Positions 60,850-64,000 of a stretch of DNA of 64,000 bases are shown in pieces. Source of the DNA: Desulfurivibrio sp044068625 (GTDB lineage: Bacteria; Desulfobacterota; Desulfobulbia; Desulfobulbales; Desulfurivibrionaceae); contig NZ_JBIPKH010000007.1 of NCBI RefSeq assembly GCF_044068625.1, forward strand, positions 62,001 through 126,000. Reading direction: 5' to 3'. Each line of letters opens with the position of its first letter. The stretch's first letter is position 1. The notes below the pieces were generated by a model. The model had not been told where the DNA came from and did not search any database. It saw nothing but the letters and a program-made list of their open reading frames with translations. A program made the translations under genes and the position numbers.

Positions 60850-61035
60850 TTACCAACTTGACTTGGTTACCCCGGCAATCTCGCCCTTGGAAGCCAGGGA
60901 GCGCAGACAGATTCGGCACACCCCAAACTTCCGGTAGAAAGCCCGGGGACGGCCACACAGGCCGCAACGATTATAATCCCGAACCTTGAACTTAGGTTTC
61001 CGATTACACTTAGCGATCATCGATTTCTTTGCCAA
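60850..61035 (-). CDS. rpsN: 30S ribosomal protein S14 type Z (uS14)
   Basis: The 61-residue zinc-binding form has CGLCGRPRAF and CRICLR near residues 24-43, giving the C-X2-C-X12-C-X2-C site. It lacks the long form's extra N-terminal segment. It lies between rplE and rpsH. Confidence 0.97.
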   Translation of the reverse strand: MAKKSMIAKCNRKPKFKVRDYNRCGLCGRPRAFYRKFGVCRICLRSLASKGEIAGVTKSSW

Positions 61036-61068
61036 CTGAAGCCTCCCGACCTTGCGTTGCTTTAGCTA

Positions 61069-61608
61069 TTACTTTCTGAACGGCATGCCCAGCGCCCTGA
61101 GGAGAAAACGGCCTTCTTTGTCGGTCTTGGCCGTAGTCGTAATGGCGATGTTCAAGCCCTTGATCTTGTCGATCTTGTCATAGTCAATTTCGGGGAAAAT
61201 AATGTGTTCCTTAATTCCCACCGAGTAATTGCCCCGGCCGTCGAAGGCCTTGAAGGAAACGCCGCGAAAGTCGCGCACCCGAGGCATCGCCACATGGACC
61301 AACTTGGCCAGGAAGTCATACATCCGATCCCCGCGCAGGGTAACCCGGCAACCAATCGGCATCCCCTCCCGCAGCTTGAAGGTAGCGATCGACTTCTTGG
61401 CCTTGGTGACCACCGCCTTCTGCCCGGCGATCATGGTCAGCTCCTGGCTGGCGCTTTCAACGATCTTGGGGTTCTGCACCGCTTCACCCAAACCCATATT
61501 GAGGGTAATCTTCTCCAGTTTGGGCACTTCCATGATGTTGCCGTAGCCGAACTCCTGCATCAGTTGCGGCACACACTCATCGGTGTAATACTGTTTCATT
61601 CCAGCCAT
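61069..61608 (-). CDS. rplE: 50S ribosomal protein L5 (uL5)
   Basis: The product is 179 residues, with PKLEKITLNMGLGEAVQNPK near residue 29 and the C-terminal GLNIAITTTAKTDKEGRFLL. It binds 5S rRNA and touches the P-site tRNA. The start has GCGTTAGAG upstream. It lies between rplX and rpsN. Confidence 0.98.
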   Translation of the reverse strand: MAGMKQYYTDECVPQLMQEFGYGNIMEVPKLEKITLNMGLGEAVQNPKIVESASQELTMIAGQKAVVTKAKKSIATFKLREGMPIGCRVTLRGDRMYDFLAKLVHVAMPRVRDFRGVSFKAFDGRGNYSVGIKEHIIFPEIDYDKIDKIKGLNIAITTTAKTDKEGRFLLRALGMPFRK

Positions 61609-61663
61609 GCTCTAACGCCTCCAGCGCGGAGTGGTAATTATATCAACTGACAAAATCGGTCGG

Positions 61664-62005
61664 TTATGCCTTGGCCTCAACCGACTCGTTACACTTTTTG
61701 CAGATTCTGACCTTGGTGCCGTCCTCGAGGATCTTGCGACCAATCCTGGAGGTCTGGGCGCATTTGGGACAGATCAGCTTCAGGTTGGAGATCGCCACCG
61801 GGGCTTCCTTTTCGATGATTCCGCCCTGCTGATTAAGCTGGCTGGGCTTGGTGTGGCGCTTGATCATGTTGATCTTTTCCACCACCGCCCGGCCCTGGCT
61901 GCGATCAACCTTGATCACTTTGCCGACTCGCCCCTTATCCCGACCGGTGATCACTTCCACCCGGTCATTTACCTTTAAATGCGTTTTCGCGTTATGCATC
62001 TTCAT
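61664..62005 (-). CDS. rplX: 50S ribosomal protein L24 (uL24)
   Basis: The product is 113 residues from ATG 62005, with GAGGCGA upstream; the longer frame begins in the gap after rplN. The KOW motif VEVITGRDKGRVGKVIKVD is near residue 15. A C-terminal zinc-ribbon-like part with CPKCAQTS and CKKCNESV follows. It lies between rplN and rplE. Confidence 0.97.
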   Translation of the reverse strand: MKMHNAKTHLKVNDRVEVITGRDKGRVGKVIKVDRSQGRAVVEKINMIKRHTKPSQLNQQGGIIEKEAPVAISNLKLICPKCAQTSRIGRKILEDGTKVRICKKCNESVEAKA

Positions 62006-62073
62006 TCGCCTCAAATTTGAAATGCGGCGGGGCCCAGTGCCTAGCCTGGCAGGTCCCAACCGTCAAAATCGTT

Positions 62074-62442
62074 CTAGAGAACCTCGGGGGCCAGGGAAAC
62101 AATCTTCATGAACCCCTTGGGCCGCAACTCTCTGGCCACCGGCCCAAAAATACGGGTACCGATGGGATCGCCGGCGTTATTAACCAGCACAGCGGAGTTC
62201 TCGTCGAAACGAACGGCGGTGTCATCAAGCCGGCGAATCTCCTTCTTGGTGCGAACCACCACCGCCTTGACCACGTCACCCTTCTTAACCTTGGCGTTGG
62301 GGATAGCCTCCTTGACGGAAACCACCACCACGTCACCGATACTGGCATAACGACGGCCCGTGCCGCCGAGTACCCGAATGCACATCACCTTCTTGGCTCC
62401 GGAGTTGTCGGCCACGTTTAATACACTTTGTGTCTGAATCAT
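62074..62442 (-). CDS. rplN: 50S ribosomal protein L14 (uL14)
   Basis: The product is 122 residues, starting MIQTQSVLNVADNSGAKKVM and ending LRPKGFMKIVSLAPEVL. It sits at the subunit interface. It lies between rpsQ and rplX. The 88-bp gap upstream holds no gene. Confidence 0.98.
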   Translation of the reverse strand: MIQTQSVLNVADNSGAKKVMCIRVLGGTGRRYASIGDVVVVSVKEAIPNAKVKKGDVVKAVVVRTKKEIRRLDDTAVRFDENSAVLVNNAGDPIGTRIFGPVARELRPKGFMKIVSLAPEVL

Positions 62443-62530
62443 GATCTCACCTGCTTATCCGGCAGTCAGTTAAATGCCAGCCCTCTGCCCCGGGCACGGC
62501 ACACCCCAAGTTTCTTCGCGCAATGGGCCC

Positions 62531-62791
62531 CTAAACCGCCTTCTCAAGAATGGCCCGTAACCGCCACCGCTTTTTGCGGCTCAGGGGACGACACTCTTCG
62601 ACCAGCACCCGATCACCGACATTGCAGGCATTTTCCGGATCGTCGGCCAGATACTTAACGTGGCGACGCATAAATTTGCCATAGAGTTTATGGGGGGTAA
62701 GGCGGGTGGTCTGGATTACGATGCTCTTATCCATTTTGTTGCTGACCACCAAACCGACCTGGGTCTTCTTGGTTCCTTGTCCTGCGCTCAT
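62531..62791 (-). CDS. rpsQ: 30S ribosomal protein S17 (uS17)
   Basis: The product is 86 residues, with GLVVSNKMDKSIVIQTTRL near residue 13 and VLVEECRPLSRKKRWRL near the end. It lies between rpmC and rplN. The 91-bp gap upstream to rpmC shows a short GGCGGC-rich stretch with no recognised element. Confidence 0.97.
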   Translation of the reverse strand: MSAGQGTKKTQVGLVVSNKMDKSIVIQTTRLTPHKLYGKFMRRHVKYLADDPENACNVGDRVLVEECRPLSRKKRWRLRAILEKAV

Positions 62792-62882
62792 TTATCAAAT
62801 CCCGAATGATATTTTTTCCGGCACTGCTGCCGACCATGGGCAATCGGCTTTGTGCCGACGAATTATAATTCGAGGCGGCGGC

Positions 62883-63074
62883 TCAGCGGCTCGCCGTCTC
62901 CTGGAGCACGGTTTTAATCCGGCTGATCGCCTTGCGGGTCTGCTGGATCTTGGCGGTATTCTCCAGGGGGCGAATACCATGCTGAAACTTGAGCCGGCAG
63001 AGTTCTTCCGAAAGCTCACGCACCTTGGCGCCCATCTCATCAGCGCTCATGAGTCGAATATCTTTAATCTTCAT
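62883..63074 (-). CDS. rpmC: 50S ribosomal protein L29 (uL29)
   Basis: The product is 63 residues of two helices, starting MKIKDIRLMSADEMGAKV with RFQHG-type LKFQHGIRPLENTAKI near residue 33. It overlaps the rplP stop as ATGA, so the two are translationally coupled. It lies upstream of rpsQ. Confidence 0.96.
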   Translation of the reverse strand: MKIKDIRLMSADEMGAKVRELSEELCRLKFQHGIRPLENTAKIQQTRKAISRIKTVLQETASR

Positions 63075-63487
63075 AGCGTGCTATCCATATCGATAATCTT
63101 GGTGGGAAAGGGCAGCTTGTTGGCCGCCAGCCGCAGGGCCTCCCGGGCCAGTTCACCGTCAACGCCGGCCAGTTCGTAGAGAATCCGACCGGGTTTGATG
63201 ATGGCCACCCAGCCTTCCGGGCTGCCCTTACCTTTACCCATCCGGGTTTCGGCTGGCTTCCTGGTGAAGGGCTTGTCGGGAAAGATCCGGATCCACATCT
63301 TGCCACCGCGCTTGACTTTACGGTTGATGGCAATACGGGCGGCCTCGATCTGCTGAGAGGTCATCCGGCCACAGCCCACCGCCTTCAAGGCATACTCGCC
63401 ATAGGCAATGGAAGAACCTCGGTGGGCGGCACCGGTCATCCGGCCCTTGAACACCTTTCTATGTTTAACCTTTTTGGGACTGAGCAT
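63071..63487 (-). CDS. rplP: 50S ribosomal protein L16 (uL16)
   Basis: The product is 138 residues, with VKHRKVFKGRMTGAAHRG at the start and KGKGSPEGWVAIIKPGRILYE near residue 83. It is part of the A-site region of the large subunit. It lies between rpsC and rpmC. Confidence 0.98.
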   Translation of the reverse strand: MLSPKKVKHRKVFKGRMTGAAHRGSSIAYGEYALKAVGCGRMTSQQIEAARIAINRKVKRGGKMWIRIFPDKPFTRKPAETRMGKGKGSPEGWVAIIKPGRILYELAGVDGELAREALRLAANKLPFPTKIIDMDSTL

Positions 63488-63555
63488 CTCTTTATCCTAA
63501 GCTGTTGTGCTGTTGAATAATCCGGCAAAAACCGTGACCGGTCTCCGTTCCGAGG

Positions 63556-64000
63556 CTATGCCTGCTCCTCGAGCTGACGCTGGTCATCATCGGCCAGGAC
63601 TTCACCCTTGAAAATCCATACCTTGACCCCGATAATTCCGTAGGTGGTCTTGGCTTCGGCCAAACCGTAATCAATGTCGGCCCGGAGGGTGTGCAGGGGG
63701 ACCCGCCCCTCCCGATACCATTCGCGGCGGGACATCTCGGCGCCACCCAGACGACCGGAACAGGCAATCCTAATCCCTTTGGCGCCAAACTTCAAGGCCA
63801 TATTTACCGCCTTCTTCATCGCCCGCCGAAAAGCCACTCGACGCTCCATCTGCTGGGCAACATTTTCGGCGATCAATTGGGCGTCGGCCTCGGGGCGGCG
63901 AACCTCCTGGATATCAAGGGCGCACTCACGACCGGTGCGGCGCTCAAGGTCGCCCTTGAGAACATCGATCTCGGCTCCCTTCTTGCCGATCACCACGCCG
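63556..64000 (-). CDS. rpsC: 30S ribosomal protein S3 (uS3), partial
   Basis: The C-terminal 147 or so residues are in the window; the N-terminus is beyond the right edge. The KH-domain GVVIGKKGAEID is at the edge, followed by QQMERRVAFRRAMKKAVNMA and the C-terminal EWYREGRVPLHTLRADIDYG. The frame stays open to base 64000. It precedes rplP by 68 bp. Confidence 0.96.
   Translation of the reverse strand, partial: GVVIGKKGAEIDVLKGDLERRTGRECALDIQEVRRPEADAQLIAENVAQQMERRVAFRRAMKKAVNMALKFGAKGIRIACSGRLGGAEMSRREWYREGRVPLHTLRADIDYGLAEAKTTYGIIGVKVWIFKGEVLADDDQRQLEEQA

Overview
This GC-rich window reads as the chromosome of an anaerobic or microaerophilic diazotroph of the Desulfobacterota (former Deltaproteobacteria) type. 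The evidence is the combination of an hgcAB pair, a type III glutamine synthetase, nif cofactor genes with sigma-54 promoters, multiheme c-type cytochromes, a cbb3 oxidase operon and an etf gene. I cannot name the species from sequence alone. No tRNA, rRNA, CRISPR array, insertion sequence or phage was seen.

Layout. 1-8200: the end-truncated etfB, aat, the sigma-54 controlled P-II/ammonium transporter pair, an amidotransferase, a three-gene operon (DUF4382 lipoprotein, DUF3047, YjbQ), and a pentaheme cytochrome with a HAMP membrane protein. 8400-15640: two phosphorelay modules facing each other, each pairing a hybrid histidine kinase with an HD-GYP protein. The first kinase gene is interrupted by an in-frame TAA. 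15680-18226: a redox trio (ferredoxin-nitroreductase fusion, diheme cytochrome, flavocytochrome-like reductase). 18268-28150: one long minus-strand run headed by an Rrf2 regulator and encoding the cbb3 oxidase (ccoN, a ccoO carrying an extra CcoP-like heme domain, ccoQ, a heme-free CcoP remnant), its maturation factors (ccoG, ccoH, ccoI, ccoS, a SafE-like protein) and then PfpI and periplasmic MsrAB. The small genes ccoQ and ccoS are under 50 codons.

28400-41390 is a nitrogen and molybdenum region. A textbook sigma-54 promoter precedes glnN (GSIII), which is followed at 1 bp by a zinc-ribbon/SUMF1-fold protein and then by a 432-residue protein I do not recognise. Next come modE-modA-modB with a perfect ModE-like palindrome, nifV-nifB-nifN behind a second sigma-54 promoter, and nifE behind a third, with a lysine-rich peptide and a spermidine-synthase-like gene inserted between nifE and nifN. 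The structural genes nifHDK and the ATPase gene modC are not in the window.

41525-52330: a DUF389 protein with a degenerate lipid-kinase N-terminus, a membrane patatin, a decayed lipoprotein gene, the mercury-methylation pair hgcA-hgcB, a PurH-like transformylase without its cyclohydrolase half, and thiS-thiG-thiH. 52343-64000: the ribosomal protein region in standard order (rpsC to map, then infA to rplQ). A terminator overlaps a promoter between map and infA, and a 24-bp perfect hairpin follows rplQ.

Together the genes describe nitrogen fixation and assimilation under sigma-54 control, molybdenum supply for nitrogenase, low-oxygen respiration with repair of oxidised proteins, and predicted mercury methylation. 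The strongest leads are hgcAB with its odd start, the glnN-linked unknown genes, the rearranged cbb3 subunits, and the two genes broken by TAA codons.
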